Source: JAZLGI01 sp045616225 (GTDB lineage: Bacteria; Spirochaetota; Spirochaetia; Sphaerochaetales; Sphaerochaetaceae). Taken from it: a stretch of 23,040 bases of DNA. A program made the position numbers and the translations under genes. The stretch spans positions 1 through 23,040 of the forward strand of contig JAZLGI010000013.1 of assembly GCA_045616225.1 (NCBI GenBank), read 5' to 3'. Positions within the stretch are counted from its first letter, which is position 1; the number at the start of each line of letters is the position of its first letter. The notes beneath the pieces were generated by a model. It did no database searches. It was not told the origin of the DNA and worked only from the letters and a program-made list of their open reading frames with translations. Shown here one piece after another: positions 6,969-14,222 of this stretch.

Positions 6969-8015
6969 ATGGCAAGAAAAAACCTTATGGCTGGTTTTAA
7001 AATCCCAAGAACATATTCCATGTTGCATGGCAAGAGTGAAGCTAATTATGGTGAGTTTTCAGCTTATCCATTTGAGAGAGGCTTTGGAACAACAATTGGT
7101 AATACTCTTCGCAGAGTTCTTTTGTCTTCAATACAGGGATACGCAATCACTGCAGTTTGGTTTACTTGTAATGATGAGAACGGTTCTCATCAGATTTCCA
7201 GTGAGTTTGAAGCTCTTCCGGGTGTCAAACAGGATATATGTGAGATTATTGCCAGACTAAAGAAACTTAGACTGACAATGCCTGAAGATATTACAAGTAC
7301 AACAATTTCTATCGAGTGCAAGGGCCCGGGTGTTGTTACAGGTGCAGATTTTGAAAAAGATCAAGTCACTGTTATCAACAAGGATCTTGAGATTTTTGAC
7401 ATGATGGAAGATACAAATATTGAAATGCTTGTTCAGATTGATTTTGGCAGAGGATATGAACCTGCTGAAAACAGTTTTGACCACATTGAAACATTTGGAA
7501 CAATTCCAATTGATGCAATCTTCTCACCGGTAACACGTGTCAAATATTCAATAGAGCCAGCTCGTGTCGGTCAGAGAAATGACTATGACAAGCTTAATCT
7601 TGAGATTTGGACAGATGGAACTATTACTCCGGAAAATGCTCTCGCAGAAGCTGCAAAAATTGCAAAAGATCATTTTTCCATTTTCATCAATTTTGATGAA
7701 AGTTTGGTAAACACAACAAATGAGGAAGATGAAGGTGAAGAGAATGTTCGCAGGATTCTTTCTACATCAGTTGAAGAACTTGAACTTACAGTTCGTTCAA
7801 GCAACTGTTTGAAGAATGCAAACATCCGCACAATTGGAGACCTCACAAAAATGACTGAAGAAGAGATTGCAAAGACAAGAAACTTTGGAAAGAAATCTCT
7901 CTCTGAAATCAAAGACAAGCTCAAGGAATGGAACCTTGGACTGGGTATGACAGATTATAGTGTCCTGAAGACTACAATTGTCTCAGGCAACAAGGAAGAG
8001 GACAATGAAGCATAA
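6969..8015 (+). CDS. rpoA: DNA-directed RNA polymerase subunit alpha
   Basis: Alpha dimerises to start RNA polymerase assembly; its C-terminal domain contacts UP elements and activators. From ATG 6969 it is 348 residues. A TTG three bases upstream is possible, but AGGAGTG at 6958-6964 fits the ATG well. The N-terminal domain shows 'FERGFGTTIGNTLRRVLLSS' (about 36-55). The C-terminal domain (about 265-328) has 'LTVRSSNCLKNANIRTIGDL' and 'NFGKKSLSEIKDKL', including the arginine (R276) equivalent to E. coli R265 for UP-element DNA. An acidic linker (EEDEGEE) joins the domains. A 20-residue tail follows the CTD. Its last 11 bases overlap rplQ. Confidence 0.98.
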   Translation: MARKNLMAGFKIPRTYSMLHGKSEANYGEFSAYPFERGFGTTIGNTLRRVLLSSIQGYAITAVWFTCNDENGSHQISSEFEALPGVKQDICEIIARLKKLRLTMPEDITSTTISIECKGPGVVTGADFEKDQVTVINKDLEIFDMMEDTNIEMLVQIDFGRGYEPAENSFDHIETFGTIPIDAIFSPVTRVKYSIEPARVGQRNDYDKLNLEIWTDGTITPENALAEAAKIAKDHFSIFINFDESLVNTTNEEDEGEENVRRILSTSVEELELTVRSSNCLKNANIRTIGDLTKMTEEEIAKTRNFGKKSLSEIKDKLKEWNLGLGMTDYSVLKTTIVSGNKEEDNEA

Positions 8016-8403
8016 GATTGGATTCAATGCTCTTAGCAGAAGTTCTGCAGAACGCAAGGCTCTTAAGCGCAACATGGTAACAAGTTTGTTCCGCTATGAG
8101 AGAATCGAGACAACCAAAGCAAAAGCAAAGGAAGTCCAGAAGCTCGCAGAAAAGATGATTACAAGGGCAAAAGTTGATGATGTTCACAACCGCAGACTTA
8201 CATCTGCAGTTCTTTATGATGAAGCAGTCGTCAACAAGCTGTTCACCGAAATTGCTCCGCTTTATGCAGACGTTCACGGTGGCTACACACGTATTATCAA
8301 GACACAGAATCGTCTTGGTGATGCTGCCGACATGGCAATTCTTGAGCTTACTAAGAAAACAGAGAAGCCGGAAAAGAAAGCCAAGGCAGAAAAGAAAGGT
8401 TGA
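8005..8403 (+). CDS. rplQ: 50S ribosomal protein L17
   Basis: L17 (bL17) lies close to the peptide exit tunnel on the 50S subunit. I place the start at ATG 8005, giving 132 residues beginning MKHKIGFNALSRSSAERKAL, the conserved L17 N terminus; an in-frame TTG upstream (7978) would add nine unrelated residues. The start lies inside rpoA (11-base overlap) behind AAGGAAGAGG at 7990-7999, so translation is likely coupled. The C terminus is lysine-rich (KKTEKPEKKAKAEKKG). It is the last gene of the ribosomal block and is followed by a strong terminator. Confidence 0.97.
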   Translation: MKHKIGFNALSRSSAERKALKRNMVTSLFRYERIETTKAKAKEVQKLAEKMITRAKVDDVHNRRLTSAVLYDEAVVNKLFTEIAPLYADVHGGYTRIIKTQNRLGDAADMAILELTKKTEKPEKKAKAEKKG

Positions 8404-8434
8404 AACCTTTTGGAAAAACCTCTATGAGGTAAAG

Positions 8435-8464
8435 CAGGAGTCTCAGACTCCTGTTTTTTTATTT
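8435..8464 (+). terminator. Rho-independent terminator of the ribosomal cluster
   Basis: An 8-bp perfect stem CAGGAGTC / GACTCCTG (8435-8442 with 8446-8453) closes a 3-nt loop and is followed directly by seven T and then ATTTT. It lies 31 nt after the rplQ stop and closes the long ribosomal transcript. Confidence 0.92.
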
Positions 8465-8548
8465 TCTTACTAATAGTAAATCTCTGCCAGACTATAAAAA
8501 GATTATTAGTTAATCTTCACTATATTGGAATTTAGTAAAAAATTATGA

Positions 8549-8577
8549 TTTACCTCTTGTTTTTGCCAACATAAATT
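8549..8577 (+). promoter_or_regulatory. Candidate sigma70-type promoter for the acyl-CoA synthetase gene
   Basis: TTTACC (8549-8554) and TAAATT (8572-8577) are separated by 17 bp and each match the consensus at four of six positions. They lie 26 bp before the start codon at 8603 and after the cluster terminator. This is a weak motif in AT-rich DNA. Confidence 0.3.
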
Positions 8578-8602
8578 ATGTTTGGTTTTGGAGGAAACAT
8601 AG

Positions 8603-10288
8603 ATGAAGGACAACATTAGACCTTGGCTTTTTCTTGATCAATACAGAGGAAAGGAGTTTGAAGGAGAGTGGCCTACTATTGCTCAACTGTTCCATATATC
8701 TGCACAGAGGAATCCTGATAGACTTTGTTGGTCTCAATTTGGTTCAGATGCAATCAGTGTAACTTACAGTGAGGCAGAGAAGAAAATAATAGCACTTGCT
8801 TCTTATCTTAAAAAGCAGGGAATTACTTCAGACAGTCATGTTGCAGTTTCCGGTAAAAATTCCGTTCAATGGGCAATTGCATTTGTTGGAGTTCTATATG
8901 CAGGAGCAATTGTAGTTCCTATGGATTGTGCTTATTCTGCTGAAGAGGTTGAAAAACTTGTTTCTTTTGGAGATATAGACTTCATCATTGGAGATTCAAG
9001 CAGAATTAATTGTGCAAAGAATCTTTCCATTGGAAAATTAAACACAGAAGATGTTATGAATCTTCCTGAAGAAGAATGCGATATCATACTTGAGTCTGCA
9101 GGACAGAAAGTTGCGGCTATTCTCTTTACAAGTGGAACAACGGGAAATCCAAAAGGGGTAATGCTTACAAATGACAACCTTGTAAGTGATTGTTTTTACG
9201 CTCAATCAAGTATGAATATCTACAATACAGATGTTTTTTATGCAGTATTGCCAATTCACCATGCATATACTCTTCAGGCAATTTTCCTTGAATCTTTTTC
9301 TGTTGGTGCTCATCTTGTTATGGGACAAAAAATGGCTTTTAACAAGATTTTGTCCGATATGAAACAAGCACATGTTACCATGTTCTTGGCTGTACCTTTA
9401 ATTTTTAACAAGATTATTCAGGCATTGATGGATGGTGTAAAGAAAAAAGGTGCATTTTCTTATTTCTTGGTAAAGACCATGATGGCAATTTCAGGTTTTT
9501 TCAGAGATGTTTTCCATATCAATTTCGGAAAGAGACTTTTTAAAGAACTTTTGGACAAAATTGCTTTTGAAGATGTGAGAATTTGCATTTCCGGAGGTGG
9601 TCCTCTTCCATTGTCTACAATAAAAATGTTCCATCAACTTGGAATTGATTTTGTTCAGGGTTATGGAATGACTGAGACTTCTCCAATTACTCATCTTGAT
9701 CCTATTTATGCTTTTGTTGCAGATTCTGTTGGTATGCCTATTGCAAACGTAGAACAGAGAATTGTAAATCCTGACAAAGACGGCAACGGACTTATTTATA
9801 TAAGAGGTCCAATTGTTATGAAAGGTTATTATAAAAACCCTGAAGCAACAGAAGAAATTATCAATTCCGACGGATGGCTGAACACTGGAGATATTGGACA
9901 TATAGATAAAAACGGTTATTTGTATCTTACAGGAAGACAGAAGAATATTATTGTCTCAGACGGAGGAAAAAATATATTCCCTGAAGAGATAGAAGACATG
10001 TTCCAACTGTATTCTGAATTAGAACAGGTGTGTATTATTCCTTATGAGATTGAAAAAGGTGCAAAAAATGAAGGAATAAGGTTGCTCGCTTTACCGTCAG
10101 AACAGCTTAAAAATGAAAAAACAGATGAAGAAATTCAGACAAGAATTGAAGAGATTGTTTCTGAGGTCAATAGAAAAATGCAACCTTATAAACGAATAAC
10201 AAAAATTACTGTTTTGGATAGTGCTTTAGAGACAACTTCATCCAAAAAGATAAAGAGAGCTGAAGTTTTAAAACGCTTTTATAAGTGA
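8603..10288 (+). CDS. AMP-dependent synthetase/ligase, long-chain acyl-CoA synthetase-like
   Basis: A member of the adenylate-forming (ANL) superfamily, which activates a carboxylic acid with ATP to an acyl-adenylate and passes it to CoA or another thiol. The 561-residue protein has the phosphate-binding loop TSGTTGNPKG (176-185), GYGMTETSP (353-361), the 'GWLNTGD' motif (424-430), the hinge 'GRQKNIIVSDGGKN' (444-457) and a C-terminal 'SSKKIKR' that probably supplies the catalytic lysine. The sequence and length fit fatty-acid CoA ligases, but the exact substrate cannot be read. It has a GGAGG ribosome binding site at 8590-8594 and appears to be a single-gene unit, between the ribosomal terminator and the rny promoter. 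No transmembrane segment or ACP domain was seen. Confidence 0.88.
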   Translation: MKDNIRPWLFLDQYRGKEFEGEWPTIAQLFHISAQRNPDRLCWSQFGSDAISVTYSEAEKKIIALASYLKKQGITSDSHVAVSGKNSVQWAIAFVGVLYAGAIVVPMDCAYSAEEVEKLVSFGDIDFIIGDSSRINCAKNLSIGKLNTEDVMNLPEEECDIILESAGQKVAAILFTSGTTGNPKGVMLTNDNLVSDCFYAQSSMNIYNTDVFYAVLPIHHAYTLQAIFLESFSVGAHLVMGQKMAFNKILSDMKQAHVTMFLAVPLIFNKIIQALMDGVKKKGAFSYFLVKTMMAISGFFRDVFHINFGKRLFKELLDKIAFEDVRICISGGGPLPLSTIKMFHQLGIDFVQGYGMTETSPITHLDPIYAFVADSVGMPIANVEQRIVNPDKDGNGLIYIRGPIVMKGYYKNPEATEEIINSDGWLNTGDIGHIDKNGYLYLTGRQKNIIVSDGGKNIFPEEIEDMFQLYSELEQVCIIPYEIEKGAKNEGIRLLALPSEQLKNEKTDEEIQTRIEEIVSEVNRKMQPYKRITKITVLDSALETTSSKKIKRAEVLKRFYK

Positions 10289-10303
10289 TTTTTCCTACCT
10301 TTC

Positions 10304-10332
10304 TTGACACCTGGACTTGATTATCTTAGGAT
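10304..10332 (+). promoter_or_regulatory. Sigma70-type promoter of the rny-ymdB-tlyA operon
   Basis: A perfect -35 box TTGACA (10304-10309) and a -10 box TAGGAT (10327-10332) are spaced by exactly 17 bp. They lie 22 bp before the rny start, with a strong AAAGGAGG site (10342-10349) between. It is the best consensus promoter in the window. Confidence 0.8.
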
Positions 10333-10354
10333 AAAATAGGTAAAGGAGGATACT

Positions 10355-11881
10355 ATGGTTGTATTAATCATCCTTCTTTGTCTTGGTTGTTTAGGAATTG
10401 GCTGGCTTGGACGCTGGCTTTATGGAAAGTTTAAGCTTACTTCAGTTGAGCAAAAAGCACTCAGACTGAATGAAGAAGCAATAAGAGATGCCGAAGCCAA
10501 AAGCAAGGAAATCTTGCTCGAGGGTAGAGATAGACTTTTGCAAGAGCAACTTCAGAACGAGCATGAGGCTCGTGAAAGAAGAGCAGATCTTCAGAGAATG
10601 GAGAGAAGACTCCAGCAAAAGGAAGAAAACCTAGAAAAGACTCAGGAAGATCTTGAATCCATCAAGATTAAGCAACAGGATAAAGAAGTAAAACTCAATA
10701 TACGCGAGAAACAGATTTGCGAATGTGAAGAAAAGTGGCAAAGTGAACTTGAGAGAGTAGCAGGAATGTCATCAGAAGAGGCAAAGAATCTTCTCATTGA
10801 CAGAATGCAAAATGAAGCTCACAAAGATGCTCAGGTCGTCATTAATAAAATTGAGCAAGATGCACAAGCAAAAGCAGATAAAGTTGCCCGTGATATTATT
10901 GTTTCTTCAATACAACGGCTTGCAACAGAGGTAAGCAGTGAAGTAACGGTTAGTTCTGTAAGCCTTCCTTCTGATGAAATGAAGGGAAGAATAATTGGCC
11001 GTGAAGGAAGAAACATACGTGCTCTTGAAACACTTACAGGTGTAGATGTTATTATTGATGATACTCCTGAAGCAGTAGTTATCTCATGTTTTGATCCTGT
11101 GAGAAAAGAGATAGCAAGAGTTTCCCTTGAACGTCTTGTTCAAGATGGAAGAATTCATCCTGCACGTATAGAAGAAGTTGTCACAAAGGTTACTAAAGAA
11201 GTAAACAGAATTTGTGCTGAAGAAGGTGAAAAGGTTGTTTTTGACCTTGGAATACACAACATGAGTCAGGAAACTATCAGGGCTCTTGGAAGATTGTTCT
11301 TCAGAACAAGTTACGGACAGAATGTACTTTCCCATTCCCGTGAAGTTGCTGTTATAGCAGGAATGATAGCCAGTGAAGTAGGAGCAAATGTTGAAATTGC
11401 CCGTCGTGGAGGACTTCTCCATGATATAGGAAAGGGAATTGCAACAGAAAGCGAATCAAACCATGCAGAACTTGGTGCAGAACTTGCAAAGAATCTTGGT
11501 GAAGATGCCAGAGTTGTTAATGCAATTCATTCTCATCATGGTGATGTAGAGCCAATTTGTATTGAGAGCACAATTGTACAGATTGCAGATGCTATTTCCG
11601 CAGCAAGACCTGGTGCCAGACGAGAAACACTTGATAATTACATCAAGAGATTGGAAAACCTTGAATCTATAGCTGTATCATTTGAAGGCGTTGAAAAAGC
11701 TTTTGCTATTCAAGCCGGACGTGAACTTAGAATCATGGTTAATTCAGATGCTGTAAATGATGATAAGGCCAAGGAAATTGCAAAGGGTATTGCTTCTAGA
11801 ATTGAGGCAGAACTCAGATATCCTGGAAGAATCAAAGTTACGATTATCCGCGAGACGCGTGCAGTAGAATATGCCCGCTGA
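10355..11881 (+). CDS. rny: Ribonuclease Y
   Basis: RNase Y is a membrane-anchored endoribonuclease that initiates mRNA decay in bacteria lacking or supplementing RNase E. The 508-residue protein has an N-terminal membrane segment (about 2-22), a long charged coiled coil (about 30-190), a KH RNA-binding domain with 'GRIIGREGRN' (211-220), and an HD catalytic domain with H327, the H356-D357 pair in 'GGLLHDIGK', and 'HSHHGD' (392-397). These are the expected metal ligands. Length and layout match the family (about 510-520). It heads an operon with its own promoter, and its last 11 bases overlap ymdB. Confidence 0.97.
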   Translation: MVVLIILLCLGCLGIGWLGRWLYGKFKLTSVEQKALRLNEEAIRDAEAKSKEILLEGRDRLLQEQLQNEHEARERRADLQRMERRLQQKEENLEKTQEDLESIKIKQQDKEVKLNIREKQICECEEKWQSELERVAGMSSEEAKNLLIDRMQNEAHKDAQVVINKIEQDAQAKADKVARDIIVSSIQRLATEVSSEVTVSSVSLPSDEMKGRIIGREGRNIRALETLTGVDVIIDDTPEAVVISCFDPVRKEIARVSLERLVQDGRIHPARIEEVVTKVTKEVNRICAEEGEKVVFDLGIHNMSQETIRALGRLFFRTSYGQNVLSHSREVAVIAGMIASEVGANVEIARRGGLLHDIGKGIATESESNHAELGAELAKNLGEDARVVNAIHSHHGDVEPICIESTIVQIADAISAARPGARRETLDNYIKRLENLESIAVSFEGVEKAFAIQAGRELRIMVNSDAVNDDKAKEIAKGIASRIEAELRYPGRIKVTIIRETRAVEYAR

Positions 11882-12638
11882 TTTGATTAGAACCCTGCTA
11901 CTTGGAGATGTCTATGGAGATCCCGGATGCAGGGTTATATTTCTTAAGCTTAAGAATCTCATAAAAAAAACCAAAGCAGATTATGTTGTAGTAAACGGAG
12001 AGAATGCCTGCAGAGGTTTTGGTCTTTCCATTGAAAACATGAATCTTTTGTTTGACAACGGTTGTGATGTTATTACCAGTGGTAATCATATCTGGGAACA
12101 AGAAGAGATTCTTCCGTTTTTGGATTCAAATGACAGAATACTCAGACCTGCAAACTATGGAAATCTGGTTTGTGGACATGGAATGACTGTGGTTGGAGAT
12201 ATTTGCGTAATTAACCTTCAGGGTAGGTTAAATATGTTTCCTATTGAAGATCCTTTCAAATGGGCTTCTGATCTTGTGAGAAAGAGTCCTGTTAAAAATA
12301 TTTTTGTTGATTTCCATGCAGAATCTTCTGAAGAGAAAGAAGCATTGGGAATGTTTCTGGACGGAAAAGTTACAGCAGTTGTGGGAACTCACATACATGT
12401 TCAGACTGCAGATGAAAGAATTCTTCCAAACAGGACTGCTTACATTACAGATCTTGGAATGTGTGGTCCAAAAGGAAGCATAATAGGCAGTGATCCAAGT
12501 TGTTCAATAAAAAAACAGCTTACTCAATTACCGTTAAAAGTTCAGGTTTATGATGCACCTGCAGAAATTCACGGAGTTCTTGTTGTAAGTGAGAAAGATA
12601 CCGGCAAGGCAGTAAGTATTGAGAGGTTGGTTTTTTAA
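11871..12638 (+). CDS. ymdB: YmdB-family metallophosphoesterase (TIGR00282)
   Basis: This family comprises calcineurin-like dinuclear metal phosphoesterases; Bacillus subtilis YmdB hydrolyses 2',3'- and 3',5'-cyclic nucleotides and influences biofilm/motility choice. The 255-residue protein carries the full motif set: GDVYGDPG (12-19), NGEN (42-45), SGNHIW (70-75), DFHAESSEEKEALG (147-160) and GTHIHVQTADE (172-182). The ATG at 11871 lies inside rny (11-base overlap); a TTG at 11883 would give a shorter N terminus. The rny-ymdB pairing is also found in Bacillus and suggests linked RNA turnover. tlyA starts on its stop codon. Confidence 0.93.
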   Translation: MPADLIRTLLLGDVYGDPGCRVIFLKLKNLIKKTKADYVVVNGENACRGFGLSIENMNLLFDNGCDVITSGNHIWEQEEILPFLDSNDRILRPANYGNLVCGHGMTVVGDICVINLQGRLNMFPIEDPFKWASDLVRKSPVKNIFVDFHAESSEEKEALGMFLDGKVTAVVGTHIHVQTADERILPNRTAYITDLGMCGPKGSIIGSDPSCSIKKQLTQLPLKVQVYDAPAEIHGVLVVSEKDTGKAVSIERLVF

Positions 12639-13426
12639 TGGCAAAAGTGTCTGTCATTCAACTTCTTCTTTCCAAAGATTCTCAGTTGAATAAAGACAAG
12701 GCAGCAGCTCTTGTTGTTTGCAATAATGTCTATGTAAACGGAGAATTGTGTACAGATACAAAACAGATGTTTCCAAAAGATTCTTCTGTGGACATAATCT
12801 TCCCCAAATATGTTTCCAGAGGTGGTTTTAAGCTTGAAAAAGCTTTGGATGAATTTGAAATTAATGTTTCAGATTTGGTAATGCTTGATGCGGGATCTTC
12901 CACCGGAGGGTTCTCTGATTGCATGTTACAAAGAGGGGCAAAGGCTGTTCATTGTGTAGATGTAGGTTGGAACCTTCTTGATTTCAAACTTAGAAACAAT
13001 TCAAAAGTTGTTGTTCATGAAAAAACAAATATTATGGCTTTGGAAAAAACAGATTTGAATCCTGTTCCTGATGCTGCAGTAGCAGATTTGTCTTTCAGAT
13101 CTATAAGAGGTGCGGCAACTCATGTTCTTTCACTTACAAAACAGAATTGGATGATTGCGTTAATCAAACCTCAATTTGAAGTTCCAAAGTGGCAGGAGAA
13201 TTTTTCCGGTGTTATTAACGATCCTGTTTTGCTTCATGATACTCTTGAAAATGTTTTTGATATCTTGTCTCAGGAGAAAATAGCAATTTGCAAAGCAACT
13301 GTTTCTCCAATCAAAGGCCATAAGGGGAATACAGAGTTCTTGGTTCTTTTAAGACCGGAATCTGAAGTTTATAAAGGCATGTCCAAAGAGAGTTTTCTCA
13401 ATTCTTGTTTGAATCAGTATTCCTGA
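12638..13426 (+). CDS. tlyA: TlyA-family rRNA methyltransferase / haemolysin A
   Basis: TlyA proteins 2'-O-methylate cytidines in 16S and 23S rRNA (capreomycin target site); the name came from haemolytic activity described in Brachyspira. The 262-residue product has an N-terminal S4-like RNA-binding domain (about 1-60), the junction motif SRGGFKL with K65, SAM motif I LDAGSSTGGFSD (83-94) with D84, catalytic-region D150 in ADLSF, and K177 in 'ALIKPQFE', giving a K-D-K type set. The C terminus has 'SPIKGHKGNTEFL'. The start shares one base with the ymdB stop, so it is translationally coupled. Its last 13 bases overlap the convergent GerMN gene. Confidence 0.92.
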   Translation: MAKVSVIQLLLSKDSQLNKDKAAALVVCNNVYVNGELCTDTKQMFPKDSSVDIIFPKYVSRGGFKLEKALDEFEINVSDLVMLDAGSSTGGFSDCMLQRGAKAVHCVDVGWNLLDFKLRNNSKVVVHEKTNIMALEKTDLNPVPDAAVADLSFRSIRGAATHVLSLTKQNWMIALIKPQFEVPKWQENFSGVINDPVLLHDTLENVFDILSQEKIAICKATVSPIKGHKGNTEFLVLLRPESEVYKGMSKESFLNSCLNQYS

Positions 13427-13986
13427 CCGTTAATAATTATTACTACTTCGTTTAATGAAGGGTTCAGATTTTTTATTGTTTCTACAATTTGTTTTTTTGC
13501 AATTTCCAAGTTTGGGCTTTCAAGAAATTCTGAAGAGAGACATACAAAACAGATATCAGTAGAATAGGCGAATCCTTCCAATTTTGTTTTTTCTGCGATT
13601 AAACTTACATTTCCTTCCTTCAAAGCGTCTTCTCCCGGGCCTGAAAGCAGTCCTTCCAGAACATCATGATATTCTGAGGAGCCTCCTTTCTCTACCTTTG
13701 TATTTATGTAAACCAAGACAGGTTCTCCACTTGAAAGATTGACAAAACAAAGATTTGCGGGTCTTAGATTAAGATTTTTTCTTAAACGTGTAACATTTCT
13801 GAGAACATATATGGCATCTGTTTGCTGTAAGGTTTGTTTTATTGGTTTAAAGAAAAGAGCCATGGTAATTATTGCCAAGACTATCCACGCCCCAAAAAAA
13901 GCAAAAAAAACTTTTATTCCGGAAGTGTCTCTTTTTCGTTGAGATCTAAGAGGAGAAATCTCGTTTTGATAATCTTCAATAATCAC
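13414..13986 (-). CDS. Membrane-anchored GerMN-domain protein
   Basis: The 190-residue product has a short basic cytoplasmic N terminus (about 1-25), one transmembrane helix (about 26-46) and an extracytoplasmic domain of about 140 residues. That domain resembles the GerMN fold: 'VLEGLLSGPGEDALKEG' followed by 'KLEGFAYSTDICFVCLSSEF' and 'QIVETIKNLNPSLNEVVIIING'. GerMN domains occur in Bacillus sporulation/germination protein GerM and in LpqB-type lipoproteins, and are thought to mediate envelope protein contacts. The only plausible start is GTG at 13986 with no visible Shine-Dalgarno; a candidate -10 box (13993-13998, minus strand) ends 6 nt upstream, so the mRNA may be leaderless. It runs convergent to tlyA and overlaps it by 13 bp. 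The GerMN assignment is by pattern only. Confidence 0.75.
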   Translation of the reverse strand: MIIEDYQNEISPLRSQRKRDTSGIKVFFAFFGAWIVLAIITMALFFKPIKQTLQQTDAIYVLRNVTRLRKNLNLRPANLCFVNLSSGEPVLVYINTKVEKGGSSEYHDVLEGLLSGPGEDALKEGNVSLIAEKTKLEGFAYSTDICFVCLSSEFLESPNLEIAKKQIVETIKNLNPSLNEVVIIINGQEY

Positions 13987-14112
13987 ACATTTAGATTACA
14001 ATAACTCATAATAAGCTTCAATAATCTGTTAAGAGTCTGTTAATTTTTCCAAAAGGGTCACTGTATTCTAATAGTTCAGAAAGAAGATTTTTGGTTGTTC
14101 TACCGTAAAATT

Positions 14113-14128
14113 CTCCAATAACTTGGAG
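14113..14128. repeat. Short perfect inverted repeat between the GerMN and ATPase genes
   Basis: CTCCAA and TTGGAG (6-bp arms, TAAC loop) form a small palindrome in the 236-bp divergent intergenic region 13987-14222. No T tract follows, so it is not a typical terminator. The function is unknown. Confidence 0.4.
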
Positions 14129-14159
14129 GTGCAAGAATTAAAAGTAAAAGTTAAAACAC

Positions 14160-14187
14160 TTGCTTGTTGTTGGGATTTCAATATAAT
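14160..14187 (+). promoter_or_regulatory. Candidate promoter of the first AAA ATPase
   Basis: TTGCTT (14160-14165) and a perfect TATAAT (14182-14187) are separated by 16 bp. The start codon is 35 bp downstream, and two palindromic repeats fill the space between the -10 box and the ribosome binding site. Confidence 0.6.
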
Positions 14188-14216
14188 TAACTTTAGAGTT
14201 AGTAACTTTGGAGTTA
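14188..14216. repeat. Tandem pair of 14-bp palindromic repeats (operator-like)
   Basis: Two copies of TAACTTTRGAGTTA (14188-14201 and 14203-14216) are separated by one base and differ at one position. Each copy is an interrupted dyad with TAACT/AGTTA arms and a 4-bp centre. They begin directly after the TATAAT -10 box, and the second copy contains the GGAG ribosome binding site (14210-14213) of the downstream ATPase. The placement fits binding of a dimeric repressor at the transcription start, but no cognate regulator gene is adjacent. Confidence 0.6.
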
Positions 14217-14222
14217 ATAGTT

